A stretch of DNA of 64,000 nucleotides, from positions 65,428 to 129,427 of the forward strand of contig VTPC01090689.1 of the NCBI GenBank assembly GCA_011009095.1, in the 5' to 3' direction. A program made the position numbers and the translations under genes. How positions within the stretch are numbered: the first letter of the stretch is position 1; each line of letters starts with the position of its first letter. The notes beneath the pieces were generated by a model. It ran no database searches and was not told the origin of the DNA. It was given only the letters and a program-made list of their open reading frames with translations. Positions 1 to 12,900 of the stretch are shown here, one piece after another. This stretch comes from Ignelater luminosus (Eukaryota; Arthropoda; Insecta; Coleoptera; Elateridae).

Positions 1-2750
1 TCATGTTGGTGTTAGCATCTTAGGCAAAAGAGTTTGAATTTGAAATTATGGCCGATAGGACAAGTGGAAGATTAGCGTTATACTAGTGCGGTGGCAGGCT
101 GTACTCTGTTTTACTTATTTTTCGAAGTAAAAATTCAAAATTTGCAGAAGCCTAATGACTAACTTTCACTGATTCAGATCAAGAATTTTCTGTAGATAGT
201 TTTTTCAATTTTGATCAACTGAACTGATTTATGCTGTGTGCCAAGATGCGTTTCTGATGCGTACGTAATCTTTCTAAATAAATCAGATTCAGCTTAGCAG
301 CATCAATGTGAGTCTATTAGACTCAATTTTCTTAATGATTATAGAAGCCTAAACTGGTCTTTCTAAGAACGTGGGAATCATAAAAAAGAGCTGCCTGCTC
401 ACTGCTGATTATTTAGCTGGTTCGGTTTTTTCAGTTCCAATAGCCTTTTCCGCCCGGTCTTGTTTGAAATGTGAATGTCGAGATCTAAAAGATCATTTAC
501 TAATAAATCAGATCAATATATAAATACGAATTGAAAACGTCCTGTGTATGTATGTTAAATTCAATTTAACTATTTTCTACGTATTTCCTGTAACTAACGG
601 TAAATAGGATTATTGCCGAAGGGTATTCTTGTTTTATTGAACTTCTGAATGAATAGAAGTTGAAGTTCAAATTTACATAAATAAATACAATAAGTGCGTT
701 ACTTTTCATTTGTTGTATTCTTGTTGTTTTGTTTCCTAATAAATAGAATATAACTCGTAGAAAATAACATTCTACTGCACACGATTTTATTTTTCATGTC
801 AGCGTTTCTAATTTATTTTGAAAGGAATCTTTTTCAGAGTCTAGAAAAACGAAATGGAAAAAATTGAAACAATCGAGTAACACAAAGGAATGTAAACAAG
901 AAAAATTTAGAGAAAGCATAGGTTTAAAGAATGAATGTAAAACAATGAAACAGACACTATAGCAGGAAAATTAATAACAAATTAAAAACAATAAATTAGA
1001 AATCTTATAAAAGACGGTTCTGTATTAAGCATTATGATTTTATGAATATCTTCATTTCCGTGATTCATTAATAAGCATGAATATCAAAGTTCAAGATCTG
1101 CTTTAAGAATCACTAGAATTTACAAAAAAACTTAAATATTTCCTTTAGGAATTTTATTTATGTTTGGGTTATTAAATAAAAATTCAAAACCTTTAAGAAC
1201 ACATTTGCAGTTTATTTCTGATCTAAGTGATATGACAAACAATGACGTCTATCGTAAAGTACAAAAAAGATTTTTAGTTGATTAAAACTCATTTAGATTA
1301 TTGCAAAATAATAAAAGCTCAATAATGCAATAATTGGTGATGTTTTTTTTCTCTTTCGATGGACTTTGGAATGCGACCTCAATATTGACAAACGTCACCA
1401 ACCAGGTTAAGACATTCCCGCACGTGAGGCAAACAAAATCAGCGGTAGACGCGGAACTTTGACCAGTGAAATTACTTGGCAAAAATTGTGTTTTTAAATG
1501 TTTTACTACAACCGGTCTAATTTTAGACTATACGCTTTACACCTGCTAGAAAAGGCTACGCATTTACCTAAAATAACGTATGGGATTCCGGAAATACCTT
1601 AGGAGCCTTGATGTTAAATTTCAAAAAGTCAAACTTGTATTGTTATCGTACAAGAGAGAAATACAATAGGAGACATATGAAATACAGGAAGATTTTCAAA
1701 TGTTCTTAAGTATTTTTCTTCAATTGTAGGTCAAAATTAACGCTTTGTCGCTATTATATCATTAGATATAGTAAAAGTTGCAATATAATAGTAAATCAAA
1801 ACGCGTTTAAAATGTTACACGTAGGTATTAAAGCGGAAAGGAAATTTGCTAAAATAATGTCCTAGACATTCATTGGATGAAATTCCCTATTTAACAATAT
1901 CGGTTAACCTTCTAGAACATTTTTACTATTTTAGCAAGTACGTGGCCTATAGACTCTTACCTTCGTTGGCTTTTGGGGTAATTAAGATTTAAATAATGTA
2001 TTTGTCCTTGATTATGCAGTGCAAGTTTCACATTGATCTTTATGTAATGATTTTTACAATAAAAAATTTGTCATCTGCTAACGGATGAATTTGTATGCGT
2101 GTAATAATAAATAATATTTACGGTAGTTCTCAAAAAATGATTATAGGTTTCTGTCACATATAATTTTTCAAAATGCACATTTGCATTCTACGTGTGTAAA
2201 TTTCAAGGACTGCATTAGTTACGGACTTATGGTGTAACGATGTGTAACATGCCTTATTTCAGTACTAGCATATCTAATATGAGATATGACTGACAAATAG
2301 CTAACACGTTTCGACTTTTATTTTATCTAATTATTTATTGATCATTTTTATTCCCTCAAATAATGAAAGATATAATGCACAAAATGTGCATCGCATTCAA
2401 GTTATAAATCTAAACAATTTTTTAATTCTTAACCTTAAAGATTTTAGACACCTCAACGTTTTGTTGTTTTTATTTTTAATGCAATTAAACTATTTACTTG
2501 TTTTCCATTTATTTACTGACGTTCGGTGCATAATTATGCAATTGATTTTTAATTAGTTGGATCAGTGCGTTTTATACATTCGCATACATAACGTTTTTTT
2601 TCTAGAATCAATAAATTAACAGAATAATTGTGTTTTAATGATTACTACTCCCTTACAGTTGTGTGATATCTGAACTTCATAAAACCTATACTTCATAAAC
2701 ATTTGTTTAAAAGACTATTTTTTTAAATACTGAAATGAAAATGTTTTTAT
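1..2750. other. AT-rich intergenic or intronic DNA, nothing recognised
   Basis: No frame here resembles a known family and there is no clear repeat structure. A 66-codon minus-strand frame at 1282-1482 has somewhat higher GC and an E-box-like CACGTG, but I see no domain or convincing splice sites. Confidence 0.5.
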
Positions 2751-3058
2751 AAGTTATAAGTGACTTTACCATTAATTATGCCATCTAATTGCGTAAAATG
2801 TGAAGAATTGTTTTCTTCAAATCTTCAGAATTGTATGTATTGTATGTATGTATACAAATTATCTGCCTCTCTGTCTGATGTCATACTTAAAACCACCAAT
2901 AATATTCAAGCAAACTCAGTGTACCATCTACATTTTTATTTTAGAACTGTACTTGTCAACAAAAACAGCAGGTGGAGTAATGTCAAAAAGAATCCGAGTT
3001 TTGATCTTTAGGTTAAATTATGTAGATTAATTATATCAACACTCCGAAAAAATAACAG

Positions 3059-3380
3059 ACGCTTTTAGGAAAAGGCGATTAAAATTCTACGAGCATATCC
3101 TGCGAATGGATAATTGCAGGTTCATCAAACGAATCCTTAACAATGCCCTTTCCATGAAGGTAAAAACTAACTGGCTTATAGAAATTCATAAAGACATTCA
3201 GGAAATCGGCATCAACGATGACACTATACAGAGCAGAAATAAATTTAGGCAAGAGCGGAGGAAGATCCACGGCGAGAGGATGAAGAGGTTTTGGGAGAGA
3301 AGGAAGGCAAAGGATTAAATGCTAACTAAGTTCCATCGCGCTCCATAACTGGGCAAACGACGAAAGAGAAGAAAAAAGCA
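3059..3380 (+). mobile_element. LINE 3' end, C-terminal tail of a reverse transcriptase (5'-truncated)
   Basis: An open plus-strand reading runs from about 3062 to a TAA at 3316. It reads as the C-terminal tail typical of insect non-LTR retrotransposon polyproteins: RRLKFYEHILRMDN, then a basic spacer, then HGERMKRFWERRKAKD. In related elements this segment (R+LKFYGH..RM....+KRI and ERM+.FWE+RK) lies after the reverse transcriptase core. No RT core, FADD box or endonuclease precedes it, so the copy looks 5'-truncated, the usual outcome of abortive target-primed reverse transcription. The bases after the stop are probably element 3' UTR. Motif style supports the LINE call; the exact clade is inference. 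Confidence 0.7.
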
Positions 3381-3439
3381 TTCTGTAACAAAGAAAAACG
3401 GCAGCATACATCAAGCTACTTTCCAAGTCGATTCCTTCA

Positions 3440-4790
3440 AGTATCAGAATAATCTAGATAACTGTGCTGTTTATGATGCCATGGATGTGTTAAGATGTAA
3501 CAAATGCAATACTACAAGAACTGTAAGAATGATCTTAAGTGTCTTTTATGTTTTTCTGAGCACGTTCTTGATAAGTGTAAGTCAGATGTGTTGTGTTGTT
3601 CTAATTGTACGTTTTTGAAAACTAAGAGTACGACCACATCAGATATAAATGTGAATCATACAATTTAGGGCAAGAAGAACAAGAATAGCAATTATTGCAA
3701 AATTAGTCAGAAGCTATCCTAGATCCATCACTTGTTGCATCGAAGTTCTCTATTTCTGATAGTGTACAAAATAATATTTCAGCTTGTAATATTAAAAAGT
3801 ATGTATGCTGATCTCAGTACTAAGGTTAATAAACGTTTTCGGCAAACATGCTCTCCCAGCTTTGATGCAATCTGTTGTCATGTGCTAACTTTATAGCTAT
3901 GTATACAATTTATTCAGTAAAGATAATTGGTCTGGTCTATTTGCTGTTACTGATATAGATCGAGCCTGCAATAGATTTTATGATAGCATCTTTAATATTC
4001 TTGAAGAAAAAAGAAGTCTCCTCGTAAGTATTTCGTATGGTTCGATGGAGAACTAATCTAACTCATAAAGAAAAAGGAACTATTTTGGAAATTGCATGAT
4101 TAGGTAACTGTTCATTGTTTGCGGATCATTTTCGATCCGTATATTCAGAACACCACAATTCGCCTCTGGACATTAGTATAACTAGTTTCACTCAAATTGA
4201 TTTACGGTCCATATCTTTCACAGATATTTTTAATGCAGCTAAATTACTAGTTAATAAATTCATAAATGGAATTGCCAAAATTCCAAGCTTCCAAGGACTG
4301 TACATTGATCTTTGTTAATCATCTAGATCATACTCAATTTATCTTTGAGAATAGGACGCTTTTTCCAAATGTGGAGATAAGTCTCTCTCTCTCTCTCTCT
4401 TTCGATAAGGCAAATGATACTTTACTTCTCCATAAGTTAGATCAACTAAGTCTCTTTTTTGCATTTGTTACACTATTTCATACTAATTTGAAATTACTTT
4501 CGGCGTTCCCTAAGGTTCAAACGTTGGGCCATTATTTTTCGTCTTGTTGGTCAATGATCTATCCAAAAGTCGTAAAATGCCAATCACTCTCACTCAGTCA
4601 GAAATTCAGTCGTTAAAGGATTGTGAATTGCTGCAGAAAGCTCTAATCTCTGTTTTTGAATGGCGACAAGGAAACAAGTTGTTTTTTAACATATCAAAAT
4701 GTAAAGTGATGACTTTTAATCGGAAACCCACTCATTTCCATTTTAATTATGTTATTGACAAAGCTTTCCTTAGTTTTTTTTAGTTTTTAT
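3440..4790 (+). pseudogene. Jockey/CR1-like LINE relic (zinc-binding region, RT fragments)
   Basis: Several plus-strand frames, broken by frameshifts and stops, line up in the order expected for a Jockey/CR1-type LINE. Near 3495-3620 there is a cysteine-rich stretch (CLLCFSEHVLDKC and more CxxC pairs). Near 3920-4100 is the linker before RT, with NWSGLF and RKYFVWFDGELI. Near 4255-4320 is NGIAKIPSF, matching the GPDGIP-type start of RT. Near 4401-4440 is FDKANDTLLLHKL (palm motif A region). Near 4505-4580 is a decayed GVPQGS..LGP motif, and near 4615-4760 CKVMTFNRKPTHFHF. A (TC)n run sits immediately before motif A and appears to have replaced part of it. No FADD box survives. Clearly dead; the clade assignment is approximate. 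Confidence 0.75.
4382..4401. repeat. (TC)10 microsatellite inside the LINE relic
   Basis: A perfect TC dinucleotide run, located just upstream of the LINE palm motif A remnant. Confidence 0.9.
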
Positions 4791-4799
4791 TTCTAAATA

Positions 4800-6030
4800 G
4801 TATGTGAAATATACAATTATTGACAAACATTTTCACTTTAAGTGCTACACGTGATAATGCCCAAGAGTTTACAAGCTTGTTGATGGCTTCACGGTCATAC
4901 AGTAGAGTAAATTCATGACAATCCATGATAAATATAAGACTTTCACGTCGTAGTTTGAGATATGTTTGTCATTTGAACAGAACGGAACATCTTTTGTTTA
5001 CATATTAACAAAAGTAGTATTAATGAATATTTTTTAGTTTTGCTTAATGAGTTTTTAAATATGGAATACAACAAGGAGGCTGTCTGAGCAAAGCAAGGAA
5101 GAAGAGAAAACTTTTCTGAAGATACCATGAATCACAAAATAAATATCTGGCTTAATCGTTTAGAAGTTACATTGTCAAAGCAGTAGTCAAAAATTAAAAT
5201 TACAAAGACATATATGTCTAATAAATTACGATACAGACATCTGCAATTTCAGTAAATTAGCTTTTCTCATTTTTTACAACAGTATCATCAAAGGTTAAAA
5301 ATGATGGTTTAATATTGATGAGATGACACAAGTTAATTATGAGTTATTAAACGCAATTAGAAAATTGTAATGAATGTGATAACTGTCATGAATGAACGGA
5401 TAAAACCGAATAAATATCAGGAAGTAGTAGATAGTATGACATTTTGATGCACAGTAGTCATTTTTCTAATTGCGTTAATATATTTTATGGGAAGATAAAA
5501 GTTCAAAATTATATGCTTGTCAATTAACAGCCGCTTTTACTAAAAGCCTCATTTACTGTAAAATGTTTTTTTTCACAGACTGATGCATGTTCTTTTTGGT
5601 ATATCTTGATTAGGTATAAAATTATATACAATGTTTTGTTTGAATGTAGAAAACAAACTTGATGAAATACAATTTATTTGCCTGTCGGTAAAAAACAAAT
5701 AATTAGTATATTTTAGAAATCAGAAAAAGTGAAGAAAAAGAGAAGGGTTTATACCTGACTGTTTTGATTTTTCTAACCTAAAAAACAGAATGCAGAGTAT
5801 TATAAATTCTAAAAAACATCTAGAATAGTTGTTCATTTGTTCATGGCTACACGTGTTGTTTACTTAAAATTGCAATTTTTTGTGTTTTATGGGCGACATA
5901 AACTTTTTTCTGTATAATAAGTAAACTTTTGATAATTTACATTTCCTCAATATATTTGACAATATTGGTTTAATTAACATAAAATTATTTTTACAGCTCC
6001 TGCTAGTTTTAAACAGATTCACACGCGAAT
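4800..6030. other. AT-rich DNA, nothing recognised
   Basis: No supported coding sequence, RNA gene or repeat. Confidence 0.5.
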
Positions 6031-6033
6031 GTA

Positions 6034-6348
6034 TACAAGGTGTGGCATAAACGGTACGGTACGTTATTCCTTATTAAAAAGTAAGCCGAAAGTCTAATGG
6101 CATTTTCATCTTTATGATTTAACTTTCGAAGATATTATAGTTACAGTTTTTGAATCTTGACAACACAGTACTTGTAGATATCGTTTTCAACATAGTGGTA
6201 TGAAATAAGTTGTTACCAAGTAACAAGTAATAGTTGAAAAACGAAGCCCCGAAGGGATTTTGTTACATTTTAATTTTTGCTTACGATTAGATTTTATTAA
6301 GAAATCACACTATGCTCTTGTTATGCATCATTTACGGGACATCCTGTA
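6034..6348. mobile_element. MITE-like element with imperfect terminal inverted repeats
   Basis: The left end reads TACAAGGTGTGGCATAAACG. The reverse complement of the right end reads TACAGGATGTCCCGTAAATG. They agree at most positions over 20 bases and bound about 315 bp with no coding capacity. The ends resemble the TACAGGGTG-type ends found elsewhere in the window. Target-site duplication is unclear, so this is a diverged non-autonomous element by inference. Confidence 0.5.
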
Positions 6349-6349
6349 T

Positions 6350-7615
6350 TACATACATATATATTGCGTCTCTGCCTTATATTTTCCATTAATTAATTTT
6401 CTGGAAAGTTTATTTTTAATTAGGTAGTTAATCTTTACTATAATTATTTACAAAACATTTTTATCAACAAACTGTGTACTTAAAATTGTTGCGATTTAAA
6501 AAACTCAAAGTTCAAGTAGAGATTCCAATGTTTAACGTTATTATTAAATAATTTTCCAAGAATTATTAGTACTATCAGAATTTTTTATTATTGTTGGTAT
6601 AGATTTCTTTTGATGACAATGACTTTTTTCTAACTTCTGTTCAATGTGACCCTAAAAAATCTTTAAAAATAATATGACAATAACAATAAATAATAATCAG
6701 TAGTAAACTAAAAAAAGCTATTAACCTTACAATGCTTTTCTCACATAAAAAAATGTAATACAAATAAATATGATAGGAAATTGAACTGGAGCAAAAGTTA
6801 ATGGAGTTTCTACAAAAATAAATGTGCTTTGCTTGTCTATTTTTTGTTAGAAGAATTTTTGCAAATAAAGATAAATGTAATATATTGTCACAGTATTTAA
6901 TATATTTTGAATGCTATTCACAGCAGAATATAATCAATCATGCAGAAGTTAGGTGCACTTCAGTGATTCTGTTGCTATTGTGTGTGGTAGATTCTGATTA
7001 AGAAGTCACTTTATTGTATTACTAAACAAAATTTTACTGAAAAATCAACACAATAGAAAAATAATAAGAACGATAGAAATAAAAAGAGAGTGATACAAAG
7101 AAAGAGACATTGGTTGGTGAACCCGTAGGTTATTCATTATTATTCATACTAATATTCCAATAAAACAATGCATACTTATGTTAGTTTTAATTGTCTGGTT
7201 TTGCCTTCCACCAAGCTACCTACGGTGGCTGACACTCTAACTTCACTCTTCACTAGGGAATTGCTGTTAAAAGACTACAAAATATTCTAAACATCATTTT
7301 TCTGTTTGGACAATTAAGCTTTTCCCTACACCTAGAGTCCTCTACAGTAGCTAATGATAGAGATTAGTTTTCCACCAAGGCACTTGCTGTATTTCTCGAC
7401 CAGTCTTTTGCTTTTAAAAACTTCAGTTTGACCGAACTGTCAACTAATACATTTTTGTTGCTTATCAAGCTGATACTGACATCGAGGGCATATTAACATA
7501 GACTCTAAAGTATCAAGAAGTGATAGTATGATAATAAACACGGTTAATATCAAAATGGTTGATTTAAACCTGATAAACTGATCCGTTCTCATCTAGAATT
7601 AACATTTTGAATAAA
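6350..7615. other. AT-rich DNA, nothing recognised
   Basis: No supported gene or repeat structure. Confidence 0.5.
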
Positions 7616-7620
7616 TACGC

Positions 7621-7672
7621 GGGGGACCCCCGGGTTTGAACCGGGGACTTCTCGATCTAGAATCGAAGGCTG
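7621..7672 (-). pseudogene. tRNA-like 3' half (tRNA-Cys-like, CTA in the anticodon position)
   Basis: On the minus strand there is a T-arm (CCCGGTTCAAACCCGGG, a good B box) preceded by a short variable loop. Before that is a 5-bp anticodon stem TTCGA/TCGAG closing a 7-base loop TTCTAGA. The 3' acceptor strand ends in GGTCCCC. The anticodon-stem/variable/T-arm string resembles animal tRNA-Cys, but the loop presents CTA, complementary to UAG, instead of GCA. No D-arm, A box or matching 5' acceptor strand lies upstream. It is therefore a tRNA-derived fragment or decayed pseudogene, not a working tRNA. Confidence 0.55.
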
Positions 7673-7679
7673 GATTTAG

Positions 7680-9055
7680 GTAATTTTTGACGTTAATTTA
7701 TGTTAAATTTCGTTTTATTACACTCTGTATGTATTGGTTGTCTTTGACATTTTTCTCGTAAGATGCATTATTTTCAAGTAAAATTCATGATAAGAAATCA
7801 TTTATCATATAAATTTGTGTGATACGCTTTTTTTTATTTTATCGTTTGATTTAATTTTTATTAATCAACAAAAATACTTCCTTTATAAAGTCCATTTTTC
7901 TATTAAATGCACAATCTTATCAAATTGAATCTTTTAATTAAGTCAGAAAAATAGTTTTTTCCTCCTAAACAGATAAGTAATTGGAATTCTAAAAACGCAT
8001 ATTCGTACTTTGAAGTTTTTAGACTTTGTCTTATCTGTTGTTTTTCTGAAAATCACCTAAAGGTTGTTTCTACAATGTAGTGAAGAACGCATTTTATTTT
8101 TAAAAAATAAAAAGTGATAATGATAATTGATAAATAAATAAATGAGTTTGTAGAATCTGTAAGTAATAAAGGACAAGAAACGTGAAAATAAACAAAAGAA
8201 ATACAGAATATAAATGATGTGCAAAATACGATAGTAAAAACCACAAAAGTTGCAGACTTTCTCTGTCTCCTTCTCAATCGATTAAAACTTCAATATAAAA
8301 ACCGTAACATATCCAACAAAGAAAATTGAATTAAAAAAGAAAGAAAAATGAATGAACAATCAGCCATAATATTTAAAAGTTTACAAATAAAATGTTGCAT
8401 CTAAATTTAAGCAAGAGAAATTCAACAATTAAAACGTGTACTATTTTATACCTGTTCAAACTTTGCAATGACCCTAGTTTTGCTGATACCCTGTATAATA
8501 CCACAAAATTTAAGTTTAAATATCCTGACTTATGCTTGCACGTGGTGGCTACCCAAGGTGGACAATGGGACAGAGTTTTCAAACAGACAAAATTTGAGTC
8601 AGTAGAACTTTTTGTTTGTCCTAATAGAAAATTAGTACAAAAAATCCAATTCTGCATAAATTTCAATAAGGAGTAAACTAGCTTGAATTTATCATTTACA
8701 TAATTATAATTATTTATGTAAACAGCTTTCAATTGTTTATTCGGGTATTCATTCACAAAACTTCCTAACTGAATCTACAATGTTATTTAAATGTTGTTAT
8801 TTTTAACATTCACAACAGAACAATTGTATGTAAAATAAGACCCGTTTCTTGCTACTTTCAGATCTTGATGTTTGGAATAATAATATCTAGTACTACACTG
8901 ACACATCGGCAGGTGATAACTCTCAGATAATGCCATCACAAACTAAACAAACGTTAAAACACTGAGATTTCTAAGTTTAGAATTCAACAATGTTGGGAAC
9001 AACCTTTGGCTACTGGTCTAGCTTTGTAGCATTCTATTTCTCTTTTTTTACTTCG
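7680..9055. other. AT-rich DNA with a weak repeat-derived segment
   Basis: An ACCCTGTATAATAC string near 8489 matches the terminal motif of elements elsewhere in the window. Overlapping frames on both strands at 8392-8756 are not recognisable proteins. Confidence 0.4.
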
Positions 9056-9059
9056 TTTA

Positions 9060-9945
9060 ACACTGAAAACTCATTTATGATTTAAGGCTTTTCTATTAGA
9101 TGGGAAATCTTCCAGATCCCATGTCTTGTTTTTATTTAGAGCATCAAGTTCTTCCTTGATTGCTAACTCACATTTTTCTCTATATGGAGAATCCTTAACT
9201 TCTTCGACTGAATTAGGAATATATTTGTTTCCACATATGTTTCTGCATTTAAAGCAAAAGCAACACATAATGAACCAATTTCATCCTTATCTTGATCTGT
9301 GCGTACTTAATAGTCCTTCTGCCAACTTGCACGTTTTCTTTAACGACTACTTCTTTTAATGTTTTCAGGAGTTACGCCTATTTCTAATATTCTTCTAGAG
9401 TCTTCGCCTTCTTTGATATTTTCTTCTGTAATTGAGTCTTTCTCTTCTTTTGTTTCTTCTTTATTTTTCCTTCATCAAATTTTATATTTTTTGTGGTAAC
9501 TATTTTTCCAAATACTGGATTCCAAACTCTATGGCCTTTATGAGTATAACCAATCATAATGCCTGTTTCATTTTTTACATCAAATTTACTTTTCATTTTT
9601 TCTTTTGGTACTTTAAATTCTTCCAATTTGGTTTCTTACCATTAAACATTTCTACTAGAGCGATGTTATCTTTTAATGATATAGTCGGACATTTGTTTGT
9701 TAAGTAGGTGGCACAAAACACAGCTTCTCTCCACAGTTCTTTTGAAAGACTTGATTCTATGATCATTGTTCGGGCCTTCGTTAATAAGGTTTTGTTTAGT
9801 CTTTTTGCTACTCCATTTAATTAGGGACAATAAAGTACTGTGGTGTGAATTTGGATTCCTTTGGTTTTACAAAAAGTTTTAAAATCATTTGATGAATATT
9901 CAGTACTATTATCGCAACGTAAACGTGATATTTTTGTACTAAACT
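9060..9945 (-). pseudogene. Ty1/copia retrotransposon pol fragment (integrase to start of RT)
   Basis: Read on the minus strand, the order is copia pol. The integrase core near 9930-9750 starts LRCDNSTEY and keeps the second catalytic Asp. Next comes NGVAKRLNKT, where the usual catalytic Glu of the DDE triad is Lys (9803-9805), with an in-frame TAA at 9821-9823 just before it. The integrase C-terminal region follows at 9620-9480 (KSKFDVKNETGIMIGY, VWNPVFGKIV). The region leading into reverse transcriptase is at about 9240-9080 (YREKCELAIKEELDALNKNK, then NRKAL). Frame changes separate these blocks. No gag, protease, RT core or LTR was found. The element is dead by stops, frameshifts and the catalytic substitution. 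Confidence 0.85.
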
Positions 9946-9949
9946 AGGC

Positions 9950-12900
9950 CCATAACCTGATTTACAAAACACCTTTATCGTACACCCTGTATATTTAGAG
10001 TGTTACGTTTAAAAAGAGGAAATACATTAGAACATAATTGACTACTACTATTGGGGTATTTAAGTTCTTTACAAGTAACGGTCTCAAAGAGTGATTCAAT
10101 ACCCTGTATAATAGCTTTAAGTGGAGGTGAAACTGTTCCAGATCAGCAAATAGATAGTTTGCTATAGATACATTAAAATTTTTTCTTCGAAATTTTTATA
10201 AAAATGCTAGGATACATGGTTTTACTAACTAAAAATTACATCTTGGCAAAAAACAATTAATAAACTAAAACAATGAACAATACCACAAGCAATCAAAATA
10301 AGACAAAAAGTCTTAAACCACACTAGAAAACCAAATTTTTCGACATGTAATTATGTTTATGTGATTTACAATAATCGATAGTAAAATGATGTATGAAAGC
10401 TTGTTAATTTTTAAAAACATTAAATTTTAAAATATGAACAGACAAAGGCCCATTATTTATTTTGTTTTATGACATGCCGAAGCATTCATTTCAAAACAAT
10501 GAAACCAATCAGCAGATTGAAAACGATGATAAAATAGAAGACGTTCTATATAATTTTCTGTATAGGGTTGGTAGGTATGAAGACTGTAAAAAACTATAAT
10601 CTGCTATTATGGCGTAACCAGTAATAAAGTACAAAAGCAGTAAAATTCTAAATATTTACCTACGCAAACTATAAAATGTCTACGACATGCCATTGACTTT
10701 CGCGTGACGGATATCAGTGGTTTTTTTTAAAATAACTTCTAATGTTATTAGACAGTATTTTTCCCTCATGTCTGAATTTATGTGTTAGTAATAAATAGTA
10801 ATTAATAAAATTATTATTGTTATCTACTGAACATACCATAGACGTGTTTAATATGTCAAACATTAATTCTGTCATTGCTAGTTTTTAAAATTGTTAATAA
10901 TGGTTTTTGTCCTACAGCAAATGGTCAATTATTTTAAATTTATTTACAAATTAAATTGTCATTTGCAAAAACGTAATAACAAGCATTCTGAAAAAAAGTG
11001 TCCAAACTTCGCATTGACGTCAATCAAAGGTTAATGTTGCTTGTAATACTTAGCAAAAACGCAAATCAATTGTTTTTCGAAAATAGAAAAAGTGACATGT
11101 TTGGGGATTATATTTGCATTGATAAACATTTAGAATTAAGTATTCACGATTGTATGATAAATTACAAAGTTAGTTAGTCTATGCTATTGTGCATCTGGAA
11201 CAAGAAATCTAGCATACCTCTTTTAGCAGTCTGGGCAGATATGAATGATGCAACTAGAAGCCATAAGAATTTAAGTAAAGAATATAAAGTAATCGACAAA
11301 ACAAAAGGGATAAAACTGCAATAAATTAATAATACTGTGGTGACTATACTAAAGCTTATCTTACTTTGACGGCATATCATCCGTGGCTTTTGAAAATAAA
11401 ATTTACGAGCTTTCGTCACAAAGAAATGTAAAATGACTGTCAAAAATCTAATTACCAGCTACTATACATCAGTGTTTTCCCTCTCGTTGATTTCCTCTTT
11501 AGTTTCTATTTTTCAGCGTATCCGAACTAGGTTATGAGAGACAGGGGTACCTCTAGGTAGATACAAAAGACACCTGGGTATGGAAATAAAAGAAGCCTAA
11601 CAACAAAAATTGTATCGCCTAGATATAAGAAATTTCTAGTAGAAGAGACAAAACTGCTACCTGCATGATTCTCGATATCCTTCAAATTTATATTTGTTAC
11701 CACCACAAGCAAGAAAAATTTTGTTTTTTATCATTTTAAACCACTTCTTCAATAGTTTGATTTTTAGTTTGATGAGTGGTTTAGATTTTAATTAATTAAA
11801 TTTTAAACAACTACAAATCTAGATTTTGTAACTGTTTTAATCATGTTCCTAGAAGAAGAGGTTTATATGGATTAGATCAAATCGTAATCAGATAAAGAAA
11901 GTCAAAAGGGATTTAGTAACTCACAACGTTAACATACAATTTGACATACTACATGGCTAACTCGGCAGCGGTTTATAAGCTGATATATATATATCAGTAA
12001 ATACTTCAAGTAAAAACATCCAAACGCAAGAATACAGGTTAACGAATATATATTGTAAACAAAATAAAAAAGAATTCCTTACGTACAATAGTCTTTGCAG
12101 TGTAAACATTTAAATTAATTCATAAAACAAACGAAATGACCTGACTCCTTTAAAAAATGTAACTAAAATCAACAAAGAAACTAATTTAATTTAGTATCTG
12201 TCGTTTTGCGTCTAGTCAAACGATATCTATATATAAAAAAATAACGTGTTTGTGTTGGAGATCTGTGTCTTACTTATAAGGTCTTGCTAAATTCTGTTTT
12301 TACTACCTCGAATCTACCATCTATTAGGAATGAGTACGCAAATAGATAGCGCAGAGTCTCAGTGCAATCAGATCGTCGCCTCTGCTACTCGTTATGGTTT
12401 ATAGGCTTTAGCACTATTGCAAAATCCTTAATACAAAACTCTTCATTTAGCAGTTAATAAAATGAAACCTTGTTTAATTTATATTTTGATGAAACGCCCT
12501 ACAGGTTAATTTGTCTGAACGTTATAAAGATTTACTCGAGGCTAACTTATCCAACTAACACAAGTCAGTTCGATTTCCTAAGAAAACGACGGTATTTACA
12601 TTATAAAAGAAAGTCTAAACTGTTGCGACAGCTAATTCGTGGATGTGTCGAGATTTCTTTTTGCACTATATTAACACTCAACAGATGATTTAATTTAGTG
12701 TACGCACAATTGTTTTAAAATGCAGGATCGATGAAAGATATACAAACCTCCAGGTCTTCACCCCGAATTCGTTGGTCAAGGTGTCACCTCCGGAGTTTTC
12801 TTGTGATCGGAATTCGTTAGCTGGGTATCACGTACTTTAATATGAGCTGTTGCTCTCAAATAACTAAAAATCTTCCTGATAAACAAGAGATGAAATATTT

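Noticed and set aside
435..523. Plus-strand terminal exon after GGTTTTTTCAG (PIAFSARSCLKCECRDLKDH)
   Set aside because: The acceptor is good, but only 28 codons are present, with no poly(A) context or partner exon.
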